64,000 bases of DNA from Synechococcus sp. UW179A (lineage in GTDB: Bacteria > Cyanobacteriota > Cyanobacteriia > PCC-6307 > Cyanobiaceae). Numbering within the stretch: the first letter of the stretch is position 1; every line of letters starts with the position of its first letter. Shown here piece after piece: positions 56,027-64,000 of this stretch. The stretch lies in NCBI RefSeq assembly GCF_900473965.1, contig NZ_UCNJ01000002.1, positions 235,354 to 299,353 on the forward strand, written 5' to 3'. Under the pieces are notes generated by a model. It made no database searches and was not told where the DNA came from. It saw only the letters and a list, made by a program, of their open reading frames with translations. The position numbers and the translations under genes are program-made.

Positions 56027-56758
56027 TTAGAAAGCACCTCCAACACTCAGGGATTGGCTTGCACCTGATCGCTCAATCACGGCGCCATTGGCGCTAACGC
56101 TTTGCAGCGTCCAACCGCTGTTGCCGATCGATTCACCGGGAACAGTGGAGAGGGAGAGGCCGCCGAGTTGAAAAATGGCTGAGCCTTCGCCGTTACCGGC
56201 GTGAACCACACCGACTAGCTGAGGTTGCGCATTGACTGCTGATCCCTGATCGGCGATTGAGGGATTGCTGATGGCCTCTGCTGTCGGCAGTGGAATCGTG
56301 ATTGGCTCCAGTTTTGTTGCCGATGCGTTGGGAAGTGCAGTGATGTCTAGTGCGTTCGCTGTTGTGGTTTGGTCAGTCAATTCCTGCGCAGCTGTCTTCG
56401 ATGCGGTCTCTGGAGCAGGCTTACTTGATGCGTTCTTGCGTTCTGATGGTTGGTTGTTGCGCAGTCGTTCGATTAAGGCGAGGTTTCCTTCCCGTTCCAG
56501 CGCTTGCTGCGTAAGCCTCCAATGGAGTGTCAGTCCGCCGCTGCCTAGAACAGCAATTAGGCCTAGCGCGGCCAAGCTCACCTGTGGCCAGGACAAACCT
56601 GCTTGATTTTGATCACTCGTTTCTTTTGGTTTTGACGGCGGATTGACCTGCAGCTGCACGGTTTTGAGAATGTTGTCGTCATCGTTGAACACGCGGTCGA
56701 GAATTTGCTCGGCGCGCAGATTCCAGTACGCACTGGATGTGGGGATGCGAGAGGGCAC
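56027..56758 (-). CDS. Membrane protein with PilP/GspC-like C-terminal domain
   Basis: A 243-aa product. A membrane helix near residue 60-80 (VSLAALGLIAVLGSGGLTLH) is followed by a Ser/Thr/Ala linker and a small beta domain (LVGVVHAGNGEGSAIFQLGG, then GWTLQSVSANGAVIERSG), like the PilP or GspC homology region. No type IV pilus genes are close. Lies between mnmG and the chorismate lyase-like gene. Confidence 0.72.
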   Translation of the reverse strand: MPSRIPTSSAYWNLRAEQILDRVFNDDDNILKTVQLQVNPPSKPKETSDQNQAGLSWPQVSLAALGLIAVLGSGGLTLHWRLTQQALEREGNLALIERLRNNQPSERKNASSKPAPETASKTAAQELTDQTTTANALDITALPNASATKLEPITIPLPTAEAISNPSIADQGSAVNAQPQLVGVVHAGNGEGSAIFQLGGLSLSTVPGESIGNSGWTLQSVSANGAVIERSGASQSLSVGGAF

Positions 56759-56782
56759 TGCAGACCAGTGAGTGCGCCAACG

Positions 56783-58759
56783 CTATCGAGCGTTGGCGCT
56801 AGAGGCGAGGGATGCGCGCTTCTGGTCGCGACGCTGTTGCAGCTCCAGCCACACCAGCAGGGAACTGAGATCAGCCTGGCTGACGCCGGGGATCTGGCTG
56901 GCCTGGCCCAGTGTGAGCGGCCGCAGATTGCTCAGTTTTTCGCGGGCTTCACGTGACAACGTGTTGATGTTGGCGTAATCGATCTCAGCGGGCAGTTTGC
57001 GTTTGCCCTGACGTCTCACCTGATCGATCTGCTGCTGTTGCCTCTGCAGATAGCCGCTGTATTTGATGTCGATCTCAGCACCTTCCCGCACCGGTAAGGG
57101 CAGATCGGCATCAGCCAGGCCGTGGCGGACCAGGTCTGCAGTGTGCATGCCTGGCCGGCGCAGCAGGTCGGCCAGGGTGATCGATCCTTTGATCGGTGCG
57201 CCGGTCTCCGCTTCCACAGCTGCTGCCACCGGGTCGCTCACCTTGAGCCGTTGGCACTGCAGCCGTTGCTTTTCGTTCTCCATGGCAGCGAGCTTCTGTT
57301 CAAACAATTGCCAGCGGCGATCATCGATCAGACCGATTTCCCGGCCAAGAGGGGTCAGGCGTCGATCGGCGTTGTCACCGCGAAGCACGAGCCGGTATTC
57401 ACTGCGGCTGGTCAGCACCCTGTAGGGCTCACGCAGATCCTTACTCACCAGGTCATCGATCATCGTGCCGATGTAGCTGCTCTCCCGGGAGAAGTGCACC
57501 GCTTCCTGACTGCGGACGCGCCGAACGGCGTTGAGTCCGGCGACCAGGCCCTGAGCAGCGGCCTCCTCATAGCCAGTGGTGCCGTTGAGCTGGCCTGCGC
57601 TGAACAGCCCCTCCACCCGCTTGGTTTCCAGTGATGGCAGCAGCTGTGTGGCTGGTAGGTAGTCGTAATCCACCGAGTAAGCCGGTCTCAGCATCACGCA
57701 CTGTTCAAGGCCTGGAAGACTGCGCAGCAATTGCAGCTGGATGGGCTCAGGGAGCCCGGTGGAGAATCCCTGCACGTAGATCTCCGGAGTGTCGCGTCCT
57801 TCAGGTTCCAGAAAGATCTGGTGGCTGTCTTTGTCGGCAAAGCGAACGATCTTGTCTTCGATTGAGGGGCAGTAGCGGGGACCCTTGCTGTCGATCACTC
57901 CGCCGTAGATCGCCGTGAGGTGCAGGTTGTCCTTGATCAGCTGATGGGTTGCAGCGGTGGTGCGGGTGATGTGACAACTCATCTGTTCTCCACTGCTCCA
58001 GGAACCTGGGTCAAAGGAAAAGAAGCGGTCTGCAGCGTCGCTGGGTTGTTCCTCCAGCTGATCAAGGGCGATGCTGCGCCGGTCGACACGTGCTGGAGTT
58101 CCGGTTTTGAGCCGGTCGGTGTGGAACCCGAGCTGTTGGAGCGCTTCGGTGAGCCCCTCGGCAGCCTGCTCTCCGGCACGGCCAGCGGCCATCGACTGGT
58201 GCCCGACCCAGATGCGCCCCCCGAGAAAGGTGCCAGCGGTAAGCACCACGGCTTTGGCTCCGTAGACGCTGCCGAAATAGGTGCGTACGCCGCTGATGCG
58301 TGCCTTGGGTCCCTGGCTTGGGTCCCAGGATTCGTCGCCGCCGTTCGGATCACCGTCGATCTCCAGACCGGTGACCATGGCTTCGCGCAGAGCCAGGTTG
58401 GGGGTGTGCTGCAGTAGCTGCAGCATCTGACGCGAGTATTGCCGTTTGTCGGTCTGGGCACGCAGGGCCCAGACGGCAGGGCCGCGGCTGGCGTTGAGGA
58501 TGCGCTTCTGGATGGCTGTGGCATCGGCGAGGCGCCCAATCACGCCGCCAAGAGCATCCACTTCATGCACCAGCTGGCTTTTTGCCGGTCCGCCCACGGC
58601 TGGATTGCAGGGCTGCCAGGCGATGCGGTCGAGATTGAGGGTGAACAGTGCAGTGCTCAGACCAAGGCGAGCAGCCGTGATCGCGGCTTCACAGCCTGCG
58701 TGGCCTCCTCCCACGACGATCACGTCGAAGACTTCGGTGGGAGCTTTGGAGGCCGTCAT
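56783..58759 (-). CDS. mnmG: tRNA modification enzyme MnmG (GidA)
   Basis: The FAD-binding motif is [20 protein letters not shown]; the family block [20 protein letters not shown] follows; the C-terminal domain ends with [20 protein letters not shown]. MnmG with MnmE installs the carboxymethylaminomethyl group on U34 of several tRNAs. ATG 58759 gives about 658 aa; a GTG at 58780 would add seven. It follows the giant surface protein gene by 42 nt. Confidence 0.96.
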   Translation of the reverse strand: MTASKAPTEVFDVIVVGGGHAGCEAAITAARLGLSTALFTLNLDRIAWQPCNPAVGGPAKSQLVHEVDALGGVIGRLADATAIQKRILNASRGPAVWALRAQTDKRQYSRQMLQLLQHTPNLALREAMVTGLEIDGDPNGGDESWDPSQGPKARISGVRTYFGSVYGAKAVVLTAGTFLGGRIWVGHQSMAAGRAGEQAAEGLTEALQQLGFHTDRLKTGTPARVDRRSIALDQLEEQPSDAADRFFSFDPGSWSSGEQMSCHITRTTAATHQLIKDNLHLTAIYGGVIDSKGPRYCPSIEDKIVRFADKDSHQIFLEPEGRDTPEIYVQGFSTGLPEPIQLQLLRSLPGLEQCVMLRPAYSVDYDYLPATQLLPSLETKRVEGLFSAGQLNGTTGYEEAAAQGLVAGLNAVRRVRSQEAVHFSRESSYIGTMIDDLVSKDLREPYRVLTSRSEYRLVLRGDNADRRLTPLGREIGLIDDRRWQLFEQKLAAMENEKQRLQCQRLKVSDPVAAAVEAETGAPIKGSITLADLLRRPGMHTADLVRHGLADADLPLPVREGAEIDIKYSGYLQRQQQQIDQVRRQGKRKLPAEIDYANINTLSREAREKLSNLRPLTLGQASQIPGVSQADLSSLLVWLELQQRRDQKRASLASSANAR

Positions 58760-58801
58760 CTCTTCATTCTCCAATGCCACCGGTTTGTTTGCCTCAGAGG
58801 C

Positions 58802-61800
58802 TCAGATCATTTCCACCAACATGGTGATGTCGTTGAAGTCCCAGTCCGAGCTTGGCGATGAGATTGTGTCTTCATATCCAAAGAAGTTGCTGCCCAGATT
58901 TTTGATGGAGCCCTGGTTGTCCGTCGTGCTGGTGATGCCGAATGTAAACAGACGATCTGTTTCCTGATTGATAAAAACAGGAGCATAAAAACCTTCATCA
59001 GCTTGATTAAATGTCCAATCGATTTGTGTTGTCTTGTCTCCGCTCATCAGGATCTCTGTATCGTCCGGGTTGATCAGGCTGTCACGAACAGCTGCTTCAA
59101 AGGCGTTTTCGTCTGACGAAGCAATTCCGTCAACGGTGAATCCGTTGACATCGTCAGCAGTGAGTTTGACAAAAGCCACTCGATTGGTGTTGCCGCAGTC
59201 GCTTTTCAATGTCAAACGAAGTTTGGTTGCACCTGGATTGAGATCCGTCATGTTCAGGATTGAATCGTTGACGTGATCTTGCTCTGAGGCGAGTTTGAAA
59301 GCGTTGATGTTCTGGGACTGTTGAGAGGTGGTGATTTTTAAGGATAAATCGTCGTAATCCCTTTCTTGATTGTCAGTGTCTTCAAGATGGAGCATGAAGC
59401 TGTTGTCGAGCTGTGAATCGATTTGCAGATCTGGGGACTGAATGAGTTTCTGATTATGGCTTGATTGATGGAATTTGATCTCACTGCCGCCGCTGAGAAA
59501 GAGTTCAGTTTGTCCCATGTTGGTGGAATCTCTGGTGGCGCCAATGGATCCCATGGCTTCTCCATCAGCATTCACGATTTGCAGGCTGTTCTGCCAGTCA
59601 GAGTTGTTTCTGAGAACTTCCAGCTGGACCCAAAGACCACTTTCCCCTGTGACCAGGAAGCCAGAGCCATCGTTGTTTCTGACCAGTTCACTGGGAGTTG
59701 AAAGAGGCTGAGCAGGGTTGATGTCGTTTTGGCTGCTACTGCCACCACCACTACTACTGCCATTGCTACCGCCACTTCCTCCGCCGCCACCGCCACCGGC
59801 ATCGTTGGCGCCAGTGATGTTGACCTGGAAGGACCTCGTCGCTGTGAGGCTGCCGTCAGAAACGAACAGCTCAAAGGAATCGGAAACGCTTTCACCTTGA
59901 TTGAGGGCTTCAATGACAGCGGTGGTGGGTATGTATTCATAGGCTCCGGTGGAGCGATTGAGGCTCAATGTGCCGTAGTTACCAGATGCGGTTGAACCAC
60001 TGTTGCCGTTGATTCCGAAGCTCAAAACGGCAGATGCATCGGCATCCGTTGCTGTCAACTGACCTGAGATGTTGCTGCTTGTGAGAGCTGATGAATTGGT
60101 TTGATCAGCAATCGTTCCGGCTGTGATGGTAGCTAAGACGGGTGCATCGTTAACACCCGTTACCTCAATCACCATTTCAGCGCTGTCATCGCTGTCGAGA
60201 TCTGTGAGCGTGTAGGTAAACAGATCGGTTTCTTTGTCACCGCTATCTAATGCATCAGCAAGGTCGGCAGTGTAGCGATATGAACCGTCTTGGTTGACTA
60301 GTAAATGTCCGTAGGTTCCCTTTATTTCTGTGCTTAGGCTAGTGCTACTCAGGTTTTGGTTGTTAACCTCTGTTTGATTACTTTGAGTTTCTATATTTGA
60401 TCCAATGGGTTGGGTTTCATTCCTAGTGTCGTGACTTTGCGTTTGATTGTTTAACCCAATGCTCTGAGTTTCAGTGCTTCTGTTGATGCTTTCCGGTGTG
60501 GCTGCTGTTTCCTGTGGTTGAGACTCTGAATCTGGGCTAGTGCTTTGATTTTCTGTTTCGATTTGAGTGCTCTGAATTTCAGGTTTTATTTCGTTGTTTT
60601 GGAGTTTGGTGGTTGATTGATGGCCTTGAGTTTTGTTATTAGATTCTTCATCGGTTGAGCTGTTGGATTGTTGTCTAGAGCCTTGCTCAATATTTTGAGT
60701 TTCAGTTCCTGTATTGATGCTTTGAGATGTGGCTTCTGTTTTTTGGCGTTGGTTTTTTGAATCTGATGTATTGTTCTGGCTTTCAGGATTGACTTGATTG
60801 TTCTCGATGTCAGCCTTTATATTATTGTTTTGAGATTGTAAGGGTGTTGCAATGACTTGGGGTGTAGAGACTATTTTTCTTCCTGGTCTAACTCCCAAGA
60901 CGTAAAGTTGATCTCCATCAATGTCAATGTCATTAGACAGCACGCCGATGACGCTTGACCTGAACTTAGAGCTGTTTTCTTCGATCTGAAACGCATCATT
61001 GTTTGCTATGGGCTTGTCATTAATTCCTTTAATGGTGATTTCGATTTCTCCAGTGTCGACTGCTTGCGAATCGGAAACGGTGTAGGTGAATGTTTCTTTG
61101 CGAGTTTCATCAATGAGTAATCTTTTGGAGGCTATTTGGTCTGCTGTGTAGACGTACGATCCATTGGCCTCAATGGTTATTTTTCCGTACGTACCGGTCA
61201 GCGTGCTGCCGGCGAGGAATTCTACATTGCTTTGTTGCTCTTTTCCAAGGCGGAACGACTGAATCGTGAGGGTATCTCCTTCTGGGTCAGAATCATTGAC
61301 TAGAAGGTTTGATTTGGTTGCTGCACTGATGCTTGAACCCGCATCGACTTCTTCTGCTTCATCGACACTTGTTGGCGAGTCGTTTCTGCCGCCAACGTCA
61401 AGTTGCGAGTTTACAGCAACTGAGTTTGTTTCACCATCGTTGACCAACCATTCAATGGTTCTTAGTCCGATGACAGGGTTAATGTCATCGCTATTTTTAT
61501 AGGTAACTGTTTGCAGAGCATTGATATAGTTGGATAATGTTGTTGAGCCTGTGAGTGATAAGGTGCCATTGGTTGAGTTCCAGGCTCCGGTGATTCCGAA
61601 AGCATCGTTAAACCCAAGAACGTCTTCGCTTGACTCATAAGTTCCTGAGCTCAGTGAGACGGAAGCGCTTTCGATATTGGTGTCATCGGCATCAATAATG
61701 TCCAGGCTGCCATCGATAACAGTGATGTTCCCTTGGCCTTCGATGTATTTCTTGGTTCTGATTGCATCCACGAGGAAGGGAGCATCGTTGATCCCAGTGA

Positions 61801-64000
61801 TTTCAAAATCAAAGTTTGCTGTGCTGTCTAGTTTTCCATCGCTGAGGATATAGTGAAACGAATCAAGTCCCGTTTCAGCGGTTGCTAGTGCGTCGGAATG
61901 ATTTGCGACGTATTGATAAGAACCATCTTCTTCTAAAGTCAGCTCTCCAAGAGCTCCCTGAATCGCTTGGCCGAAGAAGCCCTCTTTTTTGCTGCTATCT
62001 TCCTTGCTTCCAGTGAAGAATTTAAATATTTTTAGTGGATCATTGTCGGCATCATTGTCATTGCTTTCAATCAGACCGTTGGTTTGATTGGCATTGGCGG
62101 AACCACCCTCAATGAGAGTAATTGTGTCTTCGACAGCAGTTGGAGCGGTATTTGAATCCTGAACATTGATCGTTATTTTTGCTGTATCAGAGATGGTGCC
62201 GTCTGTTGCATTAATTTCGAGAATATGGAGATCTGATGTATTGAAATCAAGTCTTTTATTTGATTTTAGCTTTACTTTGCCGCTACTTTCTTCGATGGTA
62301 AAAAGATCTTTCTCATTTCCTGCCGTGATGGAGTACTGAATTGAGCTTCCTTCAGCGTCTTTATCAGTCTTCGTGTTGTCATCATTGACATCCGTAATCT
62401 CCTTTCCGCTTGCAAGAGAGTCTTGGATATCAATGGAGACGTCCTTCAGCTCTGGTCCAAGGTCATTCACATCGACGACGTTGACGGTGAACTGTTTGGA
62501 GACGGTTTTGGTGTTGCTGTTGGAGTCGGTTGAGGTGGCAACAACGGTGAAGGAATGGGAGGTATTGGATTCGTAGTCGAGAGCTTTGCCGGAGGCGAGT
62601 GAGACAACACCAGTGGAAGAGTTGATGTCAAAGAGGTCGTTTGGGTTTCCAGAACTTGAGAAGGCGTAGGAGAAGGAGGTATTGGCATCGGCATCAGCTG
62701 CCAGGGCGGTCACGCCAACGGAGGTTCCAGCGGCAGCATTTTCAGCAATGGAGTTGGCTGCTGAATTGTTATCGGAGAGTGAGGGATCGAACTCATCAAC
62801 ATCAACCACGTTGATATTGATGAGGGCAGTATCCGATTTATTACCATCATTGGCTAAGACAGTAACGCTATGGCTTTGTTTGCTTTCATAGTCAAGTTTC
62901 TTCCCGCTGGCAATTGAGAGATGACCTGTGGAGGAACTAATTGCAAATAATCCATCTGGATTGCCATTTGTCGCGAAGCTGTATGAGATGGCATCGCCGT
63001 CATTGTCGGTATCAGTGCCGTTGTCATCATTGATATCAATGATGGTGATGCCTTCAGCCTGGCTTTCAAGGACATTTTTGCTGGTGTTGTTGATGGATGG
63101 AGCATTGACATCAACGTTGCCAACATTGATGGTGACGCTGGCTGTATCAGGAGATCCGCCATCAGCTGCGGTGGCGGAGATGGTGAGCGCGTGTGAAGTC
63201 TTGGATTCGTAATCGAGAGCTTGCCCAGAAGCGAGGGTGATGGATCCTGTTGTTGCATTGATGGCAAAGAGGCCATCACCATTTCCGCCTGTGATGGCGT
63301 AGGAGAGAGCACTGCCATCGGCGTCGGTATCACCACCGGAGGCATCATTCAGGTCAGTGATTTCGGTGCCAGGAGTGATGTTTTCATCTTTGGCAACAGT
63401 GACATCAGCGATGTTGGGATTGTTGTCATCAACGTTGCCAACATTGATGGTGACGTTGGCTGTATCGGGAGATCCGCCATCAGCTGCGGTGGCGGAGATG
63501 GTGAGCGCGTGTGAAGTCTTGGATTCGTAATCGAGAGCTTGCCCAGAAGCGAGGGTGATGGATCCTGTTGTTGCATTGATGGCAAAGAGGCCATCACCAT
63601 TTCCGCCTGTGATGGCGTAGGAGAGAGCACTGCCATCGGCGTCGGTATCACCACCGGAGGCATCATTCAGGTCAGTGATTTCAGTGCCAGGAGTGATGTT
63701 TTCATCTTTGGCAACAGTGACATCAGCGATGTTGGGATTGTTGTCATCAACGTTGCCAACATTGATGGTGACGTTGGCTGTATCGGGAGATCCGCCATCA
63801 GCTGCGGTGGCGGAGATGGTGAGCGCGTGTGAAGTCTTGGATTCGTAATCGAGAGCTTGCCCAGAAGCGAGGGTGATGGATCCTGTTGTTGCATTGATGG
63901 CAAAGAGGCCATCACCATTTCCGCCTGTGATGGCGTAGGAGAGAGCACTGCCATCGGCGTCGGTATCACCACCGGAGGCATCATTCAGGTCAGTGATTTC
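58802..64000 (-). CDS. Giant cadherin/VCBS-repeat surface protein, N-terminus outside window
   Basis: The frame is open from the right edge to TGA at 58802 (>1,700 residues). From the N-terminal side it has near-identical cadherin-like repeats with Ca-binding motifs (ASGQALDYES, DVDEFDPSLSDNN), then VCBS/tandem-95 modules (VTGVNDAPVLA, GTYGKITIEANGSYVYTA). A 160-residue Gln/Asn/Ser/Thr-rich insert follows, then a Gly/Ser linker, and a C-terminal domain ending SDWDFNDITMLVEMI, like DUF4114. Such proteins are exported by type I systems and sit on the cell surface as adhesins or matrix proteins. A C-terminal secretion signal would lie in the DUF4114 end. The start is not visible. Confidence 0.85.
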   Translation of the reverse strand, partial: EITDLNDASGGDTDADGSALSYAITGGNGDGLFAINATTGSITLASGQALDYESKTSHALTISATAADGGSPDTANVTINVGNVDDNNPNIADVTVAKDENITPGTEITDLNDASGGDTDADGSALSYAITGGNGDGLFAINATTGSITLASGQALDYESKTSHALTISATAADGGSPDTANVTINVGNVDDNNPNIADVTVAKDENITPGTEITDLNDASGGDTDADGSALSYAITGGNGDGLFAINATTGSITLASGQALDYESKTSHALTISATAADGGSPDTASVTINVGNVDVNAPSINNTSKNVLESQAEGITIIDINDDNGTDTDNDGDAISYSFATNGNPDGLFAISSSTGHLSIASGKKLDYESKQSHSVTVLANDGNKSDTALININVVDVDEFDPSLSDNNSAANSIAENAAAGTSVGVTALAADADANTSFSYAFSSSGNPNDLFDINSSTGVVSLASGKALDYESNTSHSFTVVATSTDSNSNTKTVSKQFTVNVVDVNDLGPELKDVSIDIQDSLASGKEITDVNDDNTKTDKDAEGSSIQYSITAGNEKDLFTIEESSGKVKLKSNKRLDFNTSDLHILEINATDGTISDTAKITINVQDSNTAPTAVEDTITLIEGGSANANQTNGLIESNDNDADNDPLKIFKFFTGSKEDSSKKEGFFGQAIQGALGELTLEEDGSYQYVANHSDALATAETGLDSFHYILSDGKLDSTANFDFEITGINDAPFLVDAIRTKKYIEGQGNITVIDGSLDIIDADDTNIESASVSLSSGTYESSEDVLGFNDAFGITGAWNSTNGTLSLTGSTTLSNYINALQTVTYKNSDDINPVIGLRTIEWLVNDGETNSVAVNSQLDVGGRNDSPTSVDEAEEVDAGSSISAATKSNLLVNDSDPEGDTLTIQSFRLGKEQQSNVEFLAGSTLTGTYGKITIEANGSYVYTADQIASKRLLIDETRKETFTYTVSDSQAVDTGEIEITIKGINDKPIANNDAFQIEENSSKFRSSVIGVLSNDIDIDGDQLYVLGVRPGRKIVSTPQVIATPLQSQNNNIKADIENNQVNPESQNNTSDSKNQRQKTEATSQSINTGTETQNIEQGSRQQSNSSTDEESNNKTQGHQSTTKLQNNEIKPEIQSTQIETENQSTSPDSESQPQETAATPESINRSTETQSIGLNNQTQSHDTRNETQPIGSNIETQSNQTEVNNQNLSSTSLSTEIKGTYGHLLVNQDGSYRYTADLADALDSGDKETDLFTYTLTDLDSDDSAEMVIEVTGVNDAPVLATITAGTIADQTNSSALTSSNISGQLTATDADASAVLSFGINGNSGSTASGNYGTLSLNRSTGAYEYIPTTAVIEALNQGESVSDSFELFVSDGSLTATRSFQVNITGANDAGGGGGGGSGGSNGSSSGGGSSSQNDINPAQPLSTPSELVRNNDGSGFLVTGESGLWVQLEVLRNNSDWQNSLQIVNADGEAMGSIGATRDSTNMGQTELFLSGGSEIKFHQSSHNQKLIQSPDLQIDSQLDNSFMLHLEDTDNQERDYDDLSLKITTSQQSQNINAFKLASEQDHVNDSILNMTDLNPGATKLRLTLKSDCGNTNRVAFVKLTADDVNGFTVDGIASSDENAFEAAVRDSLINPDDTEILMSGDKTTQIDWTFNQADEGFYAPVFINQETDRLFTFGITSTTDNQGSIKNLGSNFFGYEDTISSPSSDWDFNDITMLVEMI
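60340..60850 (-). repeat. Gln/Ser/Thr-rich low-complexity insert inside a VCBS module
   Basis: The segment interrupts a VCBS module between VRPGRK and IKGTYGHLL. It contains variants of TETQ-S/N-I (STETQSIGLNN, TGTETQNIEQGS, IETQSNQTEV). Probably an expanded flexible linker. Confidence 0.7.
63349..63984 (-). repeat. 318-bp tandem repeats in the giant protein
   Basis: 63349-63666 and 63667-63984 are identical except for a base near 63681 (106-aa units), and a related unit lies just to the left. Each encodes one cadherin-like repeat. The near-identity suggests recent duplication or gene conversion and may continue beyond the window. Confidence 0.85.

Noticed and set aside
63349..63984. The 318-bp repeats as a mobile element or satellite
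   Set aside because: They are in frame in the giant surface gene and encode complete cadherin-like domains.

Overview
This window looks like a chromosomal segment of a marine picocyanobacterium, most likely a Synechococcus of the marine clade. The evidence is its housekeeping set (queE, pyrG, aspS, gcvT, speB/speE, mazG, valS, ligA, mnmG), high-light-inducible proteins, a cyanobacterial chorismate lyase-type protein, DUF1651 proteins, and an array of Nif11-leader (prochlorosin-like) peptide genes. The assignment rests on protein families; no database search was made.

Layout. 1-14.0 kb is core genome, mostly on the minus strand: a truncated parvulin-type PPIase, an M23 peptidase, queE-pyrG, dps-like, an RpoD-family sigma factor, aspS, gcvT, speE-speB, arfB-like, a dienelactone hydrolase and mazG. 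At 14,037 is tRNA-Val(TAC). From there to about 31 kb is an accessory island. It holds a frameshifted phage terminase, an array of ten small precursor-peptide genes (15.6-19.6 kb), a DUF1651 gene, a secreted DUF6636-like protein, a PhnD-like lipoprotein/histidine kinase/response regulator module, two hli genes and several small proteins. Three degenerate copies of the tRNA-Val 3' half (20,116; 21,893; 26,293) divide the island into blocks, as expected from repeated insertion at one tRNA. The peptide array fills most of the first block.

31-58.8 kb returns to mostly core content: a Fur-family regulator, an SDR oxidoreductase, a 2OG-Fe(II) oxygenase, valS, an ABC-2 exporter, a TVP38-like membrane protein, a DUF389 protein, ligA, a SprT-like protein, DUF1269, chorismate lyase-like and mnmG. 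Embedded here is an unusual arrangement seen three times: a solute-binding lipoprotein gene directly followed by, and usually overlapping, a MscS-type channel gene, with no ABC permease or ATPase. The right edge (58.8-64 kb) is the C-terminal part of a giant cadherin/VCBS-repeat surface protein running out of the window, with 318-bp almost perfect tandem repeats.

The two most notable systems are (1) the precursor array, in which most genes form a cassette (conserved 31-nt block, -35/extended -10 promoter a fixed 24 nt from the ATG, conserved leader, hypervariable core, terminator) with no lanthionine synthetase in the window, and (2) the triplicated binding-protein/MscS pairs. Both are described from sequence; function is inferred.
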